This document shows, one piece after another, positions 9,347 through 17,891 of a stretch of DNA of 64,000 nucleotides. A program made the position numbers and the translations under genes. The DNA is taken from assembly GCF_008123425.1 (NCBI RefSeq), contig NZ_VSSS01000004.1:34572-98571 (forward strand), read 5' to 3'. Numbering within the stretch: position 1 is the stretch's first letter; the number at the start of each line of letters is the position of its first letter. The DNA comes from Bradyrhizobium rifense (GTDB lineage Bacteria; Pseudomonadota; Alphaproteobacteria; Rhizobiales; Xanthobacteraceae). The notes below the pieces were generated by a model. The model was not told the origin of the DNA and did not search any database. It saw nothing but the letters and a program-made list of their open reading frames with translations.

Positions 9347-9961
9347 TTGTCTGACCGAACCGTCCAGTCCGCCGCAACGTCGCATTCTCCTCTTGCCGCA
9401 GTGATGTGGCCGACCCGACCGGGTGAGACCGTCGGCGCCTTGCGCGCCGCAGTCCTTGTGGCGCTCGGCTCCGCGCTGATGGCGCTGTCGGCCAAGGTGA
9501 ACCTGCCGCTGCCTTACGTGCCCATGACGTTGCAGACCCTGGTCGTGCTGCTGATCGGCGCGGCCTATGGCTGGCGCCTTGGCAGCGCAACCATGGTCGC
9601 CTACCTCGCCGAAGGCGCGATGGGGCTGCCGGTGTTCGCCGGTCCGGTCGGTGGAATTGCACCGCTGGTCGGCCCGACCGCCGGTTATCTCTACGGCTTC
9701 GTGCTGGCTGCCTTCGTCATCGGCTGGTTCGCCGAACGGGGCTGGGATCGCAACGTCGTGGCGCTGTTTGCGGCAATGGCGGTCGGCCACGTCGTCATTT
9801 TCATCGTCGGTTTCGGCTGGCTGGCCTACGGCATCGGCCTTGGCGCGGATAAGGCCTGGCTGGTCGGCGTTGCGCCGTTCATTGCGGCCTCGGTGGTCAA
9901 GAACGCGCTGGGTGCCGCGCTGATGCCGGCGGTGCGCCGGATCGTCGACCGCCGCGTCTAG
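9347..9961 (+). CDS. bioY: Biotin transporter BioY
   Basis: This is a 204-aa membrane protein with about six TM segments and the BioY signature region LPYVPMTLQTLVVLL, followed by LAEGAMGLPVFAG and GPTAGYLYGF. BioY is the substrate-binding S component for biotin, working with EcfAT (BioMN) or alone in some proteobacteria. No bioM or bioN is in the window, so this may be a solitary BioY. The start is TTG at 9347, placed six bases after GGAG; no ATG fits the frame better. AccB in this window is one consumer of biotin. Confidence 0.93.
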   Translation: MSDRTVQSAATSHSPLAAVMWPTRPGETVGALRAAVLVALGSALMALSAKVNLPLPYVPMTLQTLVVLLIGAAYGWRLGSATMVAYLAEGAMGLPVFAGPVGGIAPLVGPTAGYLYGFVLAAFVIGWFAERGWDRNVVALFAAMAVGHVVIFIVGFGWLAYGIGLGADKAWLVGVAPFIAASVVKNALGAALMPAVRRIVDRRV

Positions 9962-9991
9962 AACTCACCATACGCAATGGTTCCAATTGAC

Positions 9992-10022
9992 AGAGCCGGC
10001 CAAGTTGATCTTGGCTGGCTCT
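9992..10022 (+). terminator. Strong hairpin between bioY and dctA
   Basis: AGAGCCGGCCAAG and CTTGGCTGGCTCT form a 13-bp stem with one mismatch and a 5-nt loop, followed by AAATTTTG. It could terminate bioY. It ends only eight bases before the dctA ribosome site and starts at the end of a perfect TTGACA (9987-9992), so it may instead control dctA. Confidence 0.6.
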
Positions 10023-10045
10023 AAATTTTGAGGGGGGAGGAAACA

Positions 10046-11380
10046 ATGACAACGACAACGATGACCGGCGCGCCGGCCGCACCGAGCGCGGCGAAGCCGT
10101 GGTATAAAATTCTCTACGTCCAGGTGCTGATTGCCATCGTGCTCGGCGCCATCGTCGGCTGGCTCTGGCCGACGGTTGCCACCAACGACTGGATCAAGGC
10201 GCTCGGCGACGGCTTCATCAAGCTGATCAAGATGGTGATCGCGCCGATCATCTTCTGCACCGTGGTCTCCGGCATCGCCCACATCCAGGATGCCAAGAAG
10301 GTCGGGCGCATCGGCGTCAAGGCGCTGGTCTATTTCGAGGTCGTCTCCACCTTCGCGCTCGTCATCGGCCTCATCATCGGCAACGTCGTCAGGCCGGGCG
10401 CGGGCTTCGGCAGTGCGGCGGCCAATGCGAATGCCGTTGCCAACTTTGCCAAGCAGGCGGAAGCGCAGAAGTCGGTCGACTTCATCCTGCACATCATTCC
10501 CGACACGGTGGTCGGCGCCTTCGCGCAAGGCGAGATCCTGCAGGTGCTGCTGTTCTCGGTGCTGTTCGGCTTCGCCATCATGGGCCTCGGCGAACGCGGC
10601 CATGTGATCCGCAGCTTCATCGACGATGCCGCCCATGCGGTGTTCGGCGTCATCTCGATCGTGATGCGGGCCGCACCGCTCGGTGCGTTCGGCGCGATGG
10701 CCTACACCATCGGCAAGTTCGGCACCGGCGCGATCCTCAATCTGATGGGCCTGATCGCGACGTTCTACCTGACCGCCGCGCTGTTCGTCTTCGTCGTGCT
10801 CGGCACCATCGCGCGCTTTGCAGGGTTCTCGATCTTCAAGTTCCTGGCCTACATTAAGGACGAGCTGCTGATCGTGCTCGGCACTTCGTCGTCGGAAAGC
10901 GCGCTGCCGTCCTTGATGGAGAAGCTGGAACGGCTCGGCTGCTCGAAATCGGTGGTCGGCCTGGTGGTGCCCACGGGTTATTCGTTCAACCTCGACGGCA
11001 CCAACATCTACATGACGCTGGCGACCCTGTTCATCGCACAGGCGCTCGGCTTCGATCTCACCTTCGGCCAGCAGCTCACGATCCTGGTCGTGGCGATGCT
11101 GACCTCGAAGGGCGCCTCCGGCATCACCGGTGCGGGCTTCATCACGCTGGCCGCGACGCTCGCCGTGGTCGATCCGCGGCTCGTGCCGGGCATGGCGATC
11201 GTGCTCGGCATCGACAAGTTCATGAGCGAGTGCCGCGCGCTGACCAACCTCTGCGGCAACGGCGTGGCCTGCGTGATCGTCGCCTGGTGGGAGGGCGAGC
11301 TCGATCGCGACAAGCTCAATGCGCGGCTGAGCCGGCAGATCGATCCGACCGACCTCGAGACCGCGGTCACGACGGACTGA
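10046..11380 (+). CDS. dctA: C4-dicarboxylate:cation symporter DctA
   Basis: This is a 444-aa DAACS-family transporter importing succinate, fumarate and malate. Hairpin motifs typical of the family are visible: [10 protein letters not shown] (HP1), the cation and substrate site NLDGTNIYM in TM7, and [12 protein letters not shown] (HP2). The start is the ATG at 10046 after the strong site GGGGGGAGG; an upstream in-frame TTG (10028) lies before that site and is rejected. In rhizobia DctA feeds dicarboxylates to nitrogen-fixing bacteroids. No dctBD pair adjoins it and no clear sigma-54 promoter is visible upstream. Confidence 0.97.
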   Translation: MTTTTMTGAPAAPSAAKPWYKILYVQVLIAIVLGAIVGWLWPTVATNDWIKALGDGFIKLIKMVIAPIIFCTVVSGIAHIQDAKKVGRIGVKALVYFEVVSTFALVIGLIIGNVVRPGAGFGSAAANANAVANFAKQAEAQKSVDFILHIIPDTVVGAFAQGEILQVLLFSVLFGFAIMGLGERGHVIRSFIDDAAHAVFGVISIVMRAAPLGAFGAMAYTIGKFGTGAILNLMGLIATFYLTAALFVFVVLGTIARFAGFSIFKFLAYIKDELLIVLGTSSSESALPSLMEKLERLGCSKSVVGLVVPTGYSFNLDGTNIYMTLATLFIAQALGFDLTFGQQLTILVVAMLTSKGASGITGAGFITLAATLAVVDPRLVPGMAIVLGIDKFMSECRALTNLCGNGVACVIVAWWEGELDRDKLNARLSRQIDPTDLETAVTTD

Positions 11381-11394
11381 TCTGCAAGCTGCAT

Positions 11395-11417
11395 CTGGCG
11401 GCGCGTTGCGCCGTCAG
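11395..11417. terminator. Hairpin between convergent dctA and epimerase genes
   Basis: CTG-CGGCGC pairs with GCGCCG-CAG around a GTT loop. It sits exactly between the two converging stops and overlaps the epimerase stop codon. No T-run follows on either strand. Confidence 0.4.
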
Positions 11418-12298
11418 GCCTTGAAATAGTAGGGCTGGTCGAGATCCTCGATCAGCCCGATTTCTTTTGGCGCCCAGCCGAGAGCCGCACGCGTCTTCGC
11501 ACTCGAGGTCGGGACGTCGACACCGGTAAACCGCGCGAACCAGCCGAAATGCGCTTCGGCTTCGTCGGGCGATTTCGAGACCACGGGCAGGCCTAGCCTT
11601 TTGCCGATCACCTCGGCAATCACCTTGAACGGCACACCTTCCTCGGCGATCGCATGATAGCGGCGGGCCGATGCGCCTTGCTCGAGCGCGAGGCGATAGA
11701 CGTGGGCGGCATCGACGCGATGCGCAGCCGGCCAGCGGTTGTTGCCGTCGCCGATATAGGCAGCGGCACCTTTCTCGCGCGCGATCGCAATCAGGCGCGG
11801 CACGAAGCCGTGGTCGCCCTCACCATGGGTGGTGGGTGGCAGCCGCACGATCCCGGCGCGCACGCCTTGCTCCGCAAGGTCTTCGGCCGCGGCTTCCGAG
11901 ACGCGCGGAAAGTGGCGTGCCGCCGCATCATCCTCGGTCGCGAGACGTCCGGGCGCGAGCAGCGCCACGCCTGACGTGACGATGAGCGGACGCTCTGAGC
12001 CCTTCAGCTCCTCGCCAAGTGCCATGATCGCGCGGCGGTCGAGCTCGCAATTGTCAGCGAATTTGGAGAAGTCGTGATTGAAGGCGAGGTGCAGGACGCC
12101 GTCCGAGGCGGCCGCGCCGCTGCGCAGGGATGCGTGGTCCTCGAGGGACCCCTGATGGACAGCGGCGCCCATCGCGGTGAGGGCGGCCGCCCCGGCATCG
12201 CTTCGGGCGAGGCCGGTGACGCTGTGGCCTGCGGCGATCAAATCGGCAACGACGGCGGAGCCGACGAAGCCGGTGGCGCCTGTGACGAATACACGCAT
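11414..12298 (-). CDS. NAD(P)-binding epimerase/reductase-like protein (extended SDR)
   Basis: This 294-aa protein begins MRVFVTGATGFVGSAV, the Rossmann TGxxGxxG motif, and aligns in outline with NAD-dependent epimerase/dehydratase proteins. The usual YxxxK pair is not obvious, so catalysis by the classical SDR route is uncertain. The start chosen (12298) begins at the Rossmann strand and has GGAGAAC upstream; the frame is open 15 codons further. It is divergent from an XRE regulator that probably controls it. Such regulator/oxidoreductase pairs are common in proteobacteria. Confidence 0.88.
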   Translation of the reverse strand: MRVFVTGATGFVGSAVVADLIAAGHSVTGLARSDAGAAALTAMGAAVHQGSLEDHASLRSGAAASDGVLHLAFNHDFSKFADNCELDRRAIMALGEELKGSERPLIVTSGVALLAPGRLATEDDAAARHFPRVSEAAAEDLAEQGVRAGIVRLPPTTHGEGDHGFVPRLIAIAREKGAAAYIGDGNNRWPAAHRVDAAHVYRLALEQGASARRYHAIAEEGVPFKVIAEVIGKRLGLPVVSKSPDEAEAHFGWFARFTGVDVPTSSAKTRAALGWAPKEIGLIEDLDQPYYFKA

Positions 12299-12353
12299 GA
12301 GCAGTTCTCCAAAGATCGGCAAAAGGTTGGTAGGAGGCAGCATCTGCGCTAGG

Positions 12354-12391
12354 ATTATCCGGGTAAAGTAGTGACATTATCAGGGTATAAT
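12354..12391. promoter_or_regulatory. Divergent promoter with paired direct repeat (candidate operator)
   Basis: ATTATCCGGGTA (12354-12365) and ATTATCAGGGTA (12376-12387) match at 11 of 12 positions and are spaced exactly 22 bp, two helical turns. The second copy overlaps a perfect TATAAT (12386-12391). That box lies only ten bases upstream of the regulator's ATG, so its transcript is probably leaderless or nearly so. Confidence 0.65.
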
Positions 12392-12401
12392 AGCTAACAG
12401 G

Positions 12402-13235
12402 ATGAGCGAGACCTCCAGCGAGAATCTGCTCGGGACCTATTTGAAAGACCGGCGCACCCGGCTCGACGCGGCCGCCTTCGGCTTTGGCGGCAGCCGCAGG
12501 CGAACACCAGGGCTGCGGCGCGAGGAGGTGGCGCAGCGGGCCAATATCAGCCCGACCTGGTACACCTGGCTGGAGCAGGGCCGCGGCGGCGCGCCATCAG
12601 CCGATGTGCTCGATCGGATTTCCGCCGCGCTGATGCTGACCAATGTCGAGCGCGAGCATCTGTTTCTGATCGGGCTCGGCCGTCCGCCCGAAGTCCGCTA
12701 CCAGGCAAGTGAGGGGGTCTCGCCGCGGCTTCAGCGCGTGCTCGATGCGCTGGAGACCAGCCCCGCAATCATCAGGACCGCGATATGGGACGTCGTCGCC
12801 TGGAATCGCGCGGCCACGCTCGTGCTGACCGACTATTCAAAACTCCCGCCCGAACGGCGCAACATCCTGCGGCTGATCTTCAGCGAGCCCAACATCCGGG
12901 CCGCGCAATATGACTGGGACAGTGTCGCGCGCTTCGTGGTCGCGGCGTTCCGGGCGGATGCGGCGCGGGCAGGTGCGGTCTCGCATGTCGCCGACTTCGT
13001 CGACGAGATGTGCCGGCTCAGCCCCGAATTCGCGAAGCTGTGGGCCGACAACGACGTCCGCAACTATGGCGAGGGCGTCAAGCATCTGCGCCATCCCGTG
13101 CTCGGCCCGGTCGCGTTCGAATATTCGGCCTTCTCGGTCGACGGCCGGCCCGATCTCGGCATGGTCGTCTACAACCCGGCGACGTCGGAGGACGCCGAGC
13201 GCATCCGAAAAGTTCTTGCCACCCATATCGACTGA
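12402..13235 (+). CDS. XRE-family regulator with MmyB-like ligand-binding domain
   Basis: This is a 277-aa regulator. The N-terminal helix-turn-helix (about 10-75) includes the family marks RRRTPGLRREEVAQRA, ISPTWYTWLEQGR and SADVLDRISAAL. The C-terminal MmyB-type PAS-like domain (about 100-270) contains WDVVAWN and a conserved HP region near GVKHLRHPVLG. It is divergent from the epimerase-like gene and likely binds the two 12-bp direct repeats in the shared promoter, controlling both genes. The ligand is unknown. Confidence 0.92.
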   Translation: MSETSSENLLGTYLKDRRTRLDAAAFGFGGSRRRTPGLRREEVAQRANISPTWYTWLEQGRGGAPSADVLDRISAALMLTNVEREHLFLIGLGRPPEVRYQASEGVSPRLQRVLDALETSPAIIRTAIWDVVAWNRAATLVLTDYSKLPPERRNILRLIFSEPNIRAAQYDWDSVARFVVAAFRADAARAGAVSHVADFVDEMCRLSPEFAKLWADNDVRNYGEGVKHLRHPVLGPVAFEYSAFSVDGRPDLGMVVYNPATSEDAERIRKVLATHID

Positions 13236-13296
13236 CGGAATTCGCGGCCTCGCGCGTTTAACCGGCATCTCTGATGTCGAAGGGGCGGGCGGTATC

Positions 13297-15381
13297 GTGG
13301 GCAATGCGGCTGTAACTCGGATTGTGCTTGAGGCGGCGGAGCATTTTGCGGCCGGTCGGCCGGATCAGGCGGACGTGCTCTGCACCGAGGTTTTGAAGGC
13401 GGAGCCGGACCATGTGCCGGCGCTGCATCTGGCCGCCGTCGCGGCCTTCGTCACCAACCGTGCCGCCGACGGCGCCGCGCTGCTCAACCGGGTCTTCACT
13501 ATCGATCCCGATCACGCGCCAGCGCTGGTCACGCTCGGCGATGCGCTTGCCGTGAAAGGCGAGCACGCAGGCGCCGTGGCCGCGTTCGAGCGCGCGCTGC
13601 GCGGGCGGCCCGATGACGCCGGCCTGCACAACAAGCTCGGCGTGGCGCTCGGCGAGCTGTCGCGCTTCGGCGAGGCCGAGACCGCCTACCGCCGCGCGAT
13701 CGCGCTCGATACGCATCTGACGCGCGCCTGCTTCAATCTCGCCGTCGCGCTTGCGGAGCAGGGACGGCTGATCGAGGCGGAGGATTCCTATCGCGCCGTG
13801 ATCGCGCGCGAGCCCGCTTTTCGCGGCGCCTGGCTCAATCTCGGCAACGTGCTTGCGGACCAGAACAGGTTGGGCGATGCCCTGGCCGCCTATCGCCGTG
13901 CGCTCCAGCTCGATCCCGACGATGTCGGCTTGATCTGCAATCTCGGCGCGGCGCTCTATCGGCAAGGATTGCTCGAAGAGGCCATCGTCCAGTACCGCCG
14001 CGCCATTGCGCTCGCGCCCGACAATGTCGCGGCGCTGCGCCTGCTTGGTCTCGTGTTGCATGAAGCCCGCCATTTGCAGGAGGCCGCCGAGATCTACCGG
14101 CAAACATTCGCGCGCGATCCCGCAGATCATATGGTCGCCACCAATCTCGGGGCCTGCCTCTCCGATCTCGGCGAACTCGACGACGCTGTTGCGGCTTGCG
14201 AGCACGCGCTGAGGCTCAAGTCCGATCACGCGCCCGCCTATACCAATCTCGGCATCATCTTCGAGAAGCAGCAGCGCGTCCTTGATGCGGTCGCCGCGCA
14301 TCGGTGCGCGATTGCGACCGATCCGTCCTATGCCAAGGGCCACGCCAATCTCGCGGTCGCGCTGCGCAACGCCGGCGAGATCGACGAGGCGCTGACAGTC
14401 TCGGCCCGCGCAGTTGCGCTCGATCCGGAGCAGGCGCTCGCGCAATACAACCACGCGCATTTCCTGCTGATGAACGGCCGTTTCACCGAAGGGTTCGACG
14501 CCTATCGGTGGCGCCGCAAGTGCAAGACACTGTCGGACGGCGATCCGACTTTCAGTGAGCCGGAATGGCAGGGCGAGCCGCTCAAGGGGCGCACCTTGCT
14601 GGTGTTCGCCGAATACGGCCTCGGCGATGCCCTGCATTTCGTGCGCTATCTGCCGATGGTGACAGGTAAAGGCGGCAAGGTCCTCCTGCAGGTGCAGCCC
14701 GCGCTCGCCGCGCTGTTGCGGCAATTGCCCGATGTCACCGTGATTCCGCGCGGCGAGGCGCTGCCGCCGTTTGATCTGCAATTGCCGCTGATGAGCCTGC
14801 CACGCCTGTTTGGCACCACGCTGAACAATCTGCCTGCGGACGTTCCGTATCTGCATCCCGACCCCGAGAAGCTGTCGCGCTGGCGCGCCGTGCTCGGTCG
14901 CGAGACGCGGCTGAAGGTCGGCGTGGTCTGGGCCGGCAATCCCAAGCACAAGGGCGATGGGCAGCGCTCGCTGTCGGCAGAGGCGGTCCTGCCTCGCCTT
15001 GTGATGCCCGGCGTGCAGCTCTACAGCCTGCAAAAGGAGCCGCGCGCGGAAGATGCTGCGGTGCTGGCGGCGCTCGGCGACGACATCATCGATCTCGCGC
15101 CTGCGCTCAGCAATTTCGCCGACACGGCGGCAGCCGTGGCCGCGCTCGATCTCGTCATCGCCGTCGACACGTCGGTTGCGCATCTGGCCGGCGCGCTCGG
15201 CCGTCCGGTGTGGATGCTCACGCCATACGCGCTCGACTGGCGCTGGCTGCGCGATCGCGAGGACAGCCCGTGGTATCCGACCATGCGGCTGTTCCGTCAG
15301 CGCCGCCCCCGCGAATGGGATGACCCGCTGATGCGTCTGACGGTCGCGCTCTCAGTGCTGGCCGCGAAAGCGGAGGGCTAG
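13297..15381 (+). CDS. TPR protein fused to a glycosyltransferase-like domain
   Basis: This is a 694-aa protein. About eleven TPR units fill residues 15-400, with repeated N-LG-AL and A-YRRAI patterns. A C-terminal domain (about 420-690) with LLVFAEYGLGDALHFVRYLP, VGVVWAGNPKHKGD and AVDTSVAHLAGALGRPVW resembles GT9/heptosyltransferase-fold proteins. Such proteins are common in Bradyrhizobium and may modify other proteins or polysaccharides, but the reaction is not known. I chose the GTG at 13297 because the earlier open frame overlaps the regulator gene out of frame. Its stop shares the palindrome CTAG with the converging gene's stop. Confidence 0.85.
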   Translation: MGNAAVTRIVLEAAEHFAAGRPDQADVLCTEVLKAEPDHVPALHLAAVAAFVTNRAADGAALLNRVFTIDPDHAPALVTLGDALAVKGEHAGAVAAFERALRGRPDDAGLHNKLGVALGELSRFGEAETAYRRAIALDTHLTRACFNLAVALAEQGRLIEAEDSYRAVIAREPAFRGAWLNLGNVLADQNRLGDALAAYRRALQLDPDDVGLICNLGAALYRQGLLEEAIVQYRRAIALAPDNVAALRLLGLVLHEARHLQEAAEIYRQTFARDPADHMVATNLGACLSDLGELDDAVAACEHALRLKSDHAPAYTNLGIIFEKQQRVLDAVAAHRCAIATDPSYAKGHANLAVALRNAGEIDEALTVSARAVALDPEQALAQYNHAHFLLMNGRFTEGFDAYRWRRKCKTLSDGDPTFSEPEWQGEPLKGRTLLVFAEYGLGDALHFVRYLPMVTGKGGKVLLQVQPALAALLRQLPDVTVIPRGEALPPFDLQLPLMSLPRLFGTTLNNLPADVPYLHPDPEKLSRWRAVLGRETRLKVGVVWAGNPKHKGDGQRSLSAEAVLPRLVMPGVQLYSLQKEPRAEDAAVLAALGDDIIDLAPALSNFADTAAAVAALDLVIAVDTSVAHLAGALGRPVWMLTPYALDWRWLRDREDSPWYPTMRLFRQRRPREWDDPLMRLTVALSVLAAKAEG

Positions 15382-16610
15382 AACCGCTCCGGCCGGTATG
15401 GCGTCGGATCGATTGACGGCGTCTCGCCGTTCATCATCTCCGCGAGCAGGCGTCCGGTGGCGGGGCCGAGCGTAAAGCCCTGGTGGCCGTGGCCGAAATT
15501 CATCCAGAGGCCGGGGTGACGCGGGGCGCGGCCGAGCACCGGCACCATGTCGGGTGTGCAGGGACGGGTGCCGAACCACGGCTCCGGTTCGGCGCGCTTG
15601 CCGAGGTCGATCAACTCGCGCGCGGAAGCTTCGGCACTGGCGAGCTGCACCGGCGTTGCCAGTGCATCCGGGCCCGTCAGCTCCGCGCCTGTGGTGATGC
15701 GGATGCCCTTGGCCATCGGGCCCATGGCATAGCCTTGGCCCTTGTCGACCAGCGGCAAATCGAGCGAGGCGCCGCCGCTGTAATGCATGTGGTAGCCGCG
15801 CTTGCGCACCAGCGGAATCCGGTAGCCGAACTTGTGCAAGAGATCCGGCGACCACGGCCCGAGCGTCACGACGGCGTTGGCGGCATCGATACGGCCATTG
15901 TCGGTGTCAACCGACCATCCAGTCGCGGTCTGCTGCAGCGACTGCGCATCGCCGAGCACGATGGTGCCGCCGAGGCGTTCGAACAGATTGGCGTAGGCGG
16001 TGACCAGGGCGCCGGGGTCGGACACGGTCCAGGTGTCGAGCCAATGGATCGCGCCAGGGAGATCGTCGCGCAGGATCGGCTCGGCCTTGGTCAGCTCGCT
16101 GCCCGAGAGCACGCGAAAATTCACGCCGAACTCGCGACGGTCTTCTTCCGCGGCCTTGATCGACTGGTCGAGCGCGGCAGCATCGCGAAACAGCGCGCGA
16201 TAGCCGGCGCGGCGGATCAGATTGTCGGCATGGGCTTCGCGAATGAGGATGTCGTGTTCGGGCGTCGCGTAGGCGATCAGCTGCGACCAGGCCGCGATCG
16301 CTTCGCGATGCCGTTTCGGCGCCGAATGCCACCAATAGCGGAGCAGGGGCTCGACGTGGCGATGCAACGAGGACAAGCTGTAGCGCACGTCGTTGGTGCG
16401 GCCGGTCGCGATCTTTATGAGCGAGGCGAGATCGCGCGGCATCGGATAGGGCCGCACCGCTTCCGCCTGGATCATCCCGGCATTGCCGTAGCTGGTCTCG
16501 CGGCCGGGCTCCCTGCGGTCGACCAGCGTGACGGTCCAGCCGCGTTGCCTCAGATGCAAGGCGGCACCGACGCCCACCATGCCGCCGCCGAGAATGATTG
16601 CGCTTTGCAT
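15378..16610 (-). CDS. FAD-dependent D-amino-acid dehydrogenase-like oxidoreductase
   Basis: This is a 410-aa DAO/DadA-family flavoprotein. The N-terminal FAD-binding GGGMVGVGAALHL is followed by the acidic strand end VDRREPG and SYGNAGMI, which is typical of DadA. The C-terminal FAD contact is GHGHQGFTLGPATGRL. DadA-like enzymes oxidise D-amino acids or related amines to oxoacids and pass electrons to the respiratory chain. The ATG at 16610 follows AGGAGA. It lies 16 bp after the MFS gene and is the last gene of the amidase-MFS-oxidoreductase unit, so the substrate is probably released by the amidase. That is inference. Confidence 0.9.
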   Translation of the reverse strand: MQSAIILGGGMVGVGAALHLRQRGWTVTLVDRREPGRETSYGNAGMIQAEAVRPYPMPRDLASLIKIATGRTNDVRYSLSSLHRHVEPLLRYWWHSAPKRHREAIAAWSQLIAYATPEHDILIREAHADNLIRRAGYRALFRDAAALDQSIKAAEEDRREFGVNFRVLSGSELTKAEPILRDDLPGAIHWLDTWTVSDPGALVTAYANLFERLGGTIVLGDAQSLQQTATGWSVDTDNGRIDAANAVVTLGPWSPDLLHKFGYRIPLVRKRGYHMHYSGGASLDLPLVDKGQGYAMGPMAKGIRITTGAELTGPDALATPVQLASAEASARELIDLGKRAEPEPWFGTRPCTPDMVPVLGRAPRHPGLWMNFGHGHQGFTLGPATGRLLAEMMNGETPSIDPTPYRPERF

Positions 16611-16626
16611 CGGCAGAAGTCTCCTG

Positions 16627-17841
16627 TCAGGCCGGCTTCGGCACAAGCCTGGGCTGCGCCGTGTTGATGGTGGCGGCGACGACGACGGACAACGCGGTCA
16701 TTGCGACCAGGAACCCGAAGGCGGCATCGAACGATCCGGTCCCGGTCACGATGAAGCCTATCGCCGCCGGTGCGACAAAGCCTGCGCTTTGGCCGCCGAG
16801 ATTGACCATGCCGACACCCGACCCGATCTGATCGTCACGGAGGAGTTTGGTCGGGAGCGCAATCACCGCGGCCAGCACGAAGGATTTGAAGAAGTAGACC
16901 AGCGACTGATAGACGATCAGCACCGTGATCGTCTCCGCCTTGTACATGGCGTAGAGGAAGATGCCGGTCAACGCGGAGTTGCCGATCAGCAGATATTTCT
17001 CGCGCTCGGCAAAGAACGTGGTCATGACCCAGCCGCCGATCGCGGTTGCGAATGTCGCCATCACGAACGGGATCGGCGCTACCACGCCGACGGTCTTGAG
17101 GTCGAGTCCGCGTTGCTGGAGCAGATAGAGCGGCATCCAGGAATCCAGGCCCTTGTTGACGCAGCTCAGGCCGAACCACACGACCATCAGCTGCCACAGC
17201 AGCGGATTCTTCATGAGCTCGCGCATCGGCGCGCGGGGCTTCGCCGTCACGGGCCCCATTCCGATACGAGCGAGATGCGGAACGAAGACGAAATAAATCA
17301 CCGCGAACAGGACGCCGGCGATGCCGATGGTATTGAAGGCATGACGCCAGCCCAGCCAGAGGATCAGCGGCGCCATGATCAGCGGCGCGATCATACTGCC
17401 GGCATAGTTCGACGACAGCAGCAGCGCCGACATTTTGGGCCGGCTGTCCTTCTTGAACAGCTCCGCTATAGCGCGGATGCTCGCCGGCGGAAATCCGCCC
17501 TCGGCAATGCCGAAGATGAAGCGGATCGCGATCAGCGAGGTCAGCGACCACGCCAGGCTCGTGAAGGCCGTGAAAATCGACCACATCACGATGGTGACGA
17601 TCACCACGTATTTCGAGCCGAAGCGGTCGGAGAGCCATCCGCCCGGCACCTGCATCGCGGCGTACCCCAGGAAGAACGCGCTGATGACGATGCCGAGATC
17701 GGCAGCCTGGAGATTGAAGTCATTGCCGATCTGCGCCAGCGCCAGCGAGATCGCGGCGCGGTCGATGTAGGAGATGCAGTAGGCGACATAGAGCAGGACG
17801 AAGGCGATGATGCCGGTCTTGCGGTTCGACAATTCGGCCAT
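16627..17841 (-). CDS. MFS transporter, anion:cation symporter type
   Basis: This is a 404-aa transporter with about 12 TM segments. The start FVLLYVAYCISYIDRAAISLAL and GGWLSDRFGSKYVV (loop 2-3) are typical of the anion:cation symporter (ACS) branch that moves organic acids such as glucarate or phthalate. It lies 50 bp downstream of the amidase and 16 bp upstream of the D-amino-acid dehydrogenase-like gene. I infer that it imports the substrate handled by those enzymes. Confidence 0.92.
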   Translation of the reverse strand: MAELSNRKTGIIAFVLLYVAYCISYIDRAAISLALAQIGNDFNLQAADLGIVISAFFLGYAAMQVPGGWLSDRFGSKYVVIVTIVMWSIFTAFTSLAWSLTSLIAIRFIFGIAEGGFPPASIRAIAELFKKDSRPKMSALLLSSNYAGSMIAPLIMAPLILWLGWRHAFNTIGIAGVLFAVIYFVFVPHLARIGMGPVTAKPRAPMRELMKNPLLWQLMVVWFGLSCVNKGLDSWMPLYLLQQRGLDLKTVGVVAPIPFVMATFATAIGGWVMTTFFAEREKYLLIGNSALTGIFLYAMYKAETITVLIVYQSLVYFFKSFVLAAVIALPTKLLRDDQIGSGVGMVNLGGQSAGFVAPAAIGFIVTGTGSFDAAFGFLVAMTALSVVVAATINTAQPRLVPKPA

Positions 17842-17891
17842 GCGGATCTCCGCTTTGCCGGCGACCCGGCGGTCATGCCTGCTTGCTTGAT

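Noticed and set aside
13258..15183. A 641-codon minus-strand frame opposite the TPR gene
   Set aside because: It mirrors the TPR repeats and has no recognisable domain or ribosome site.
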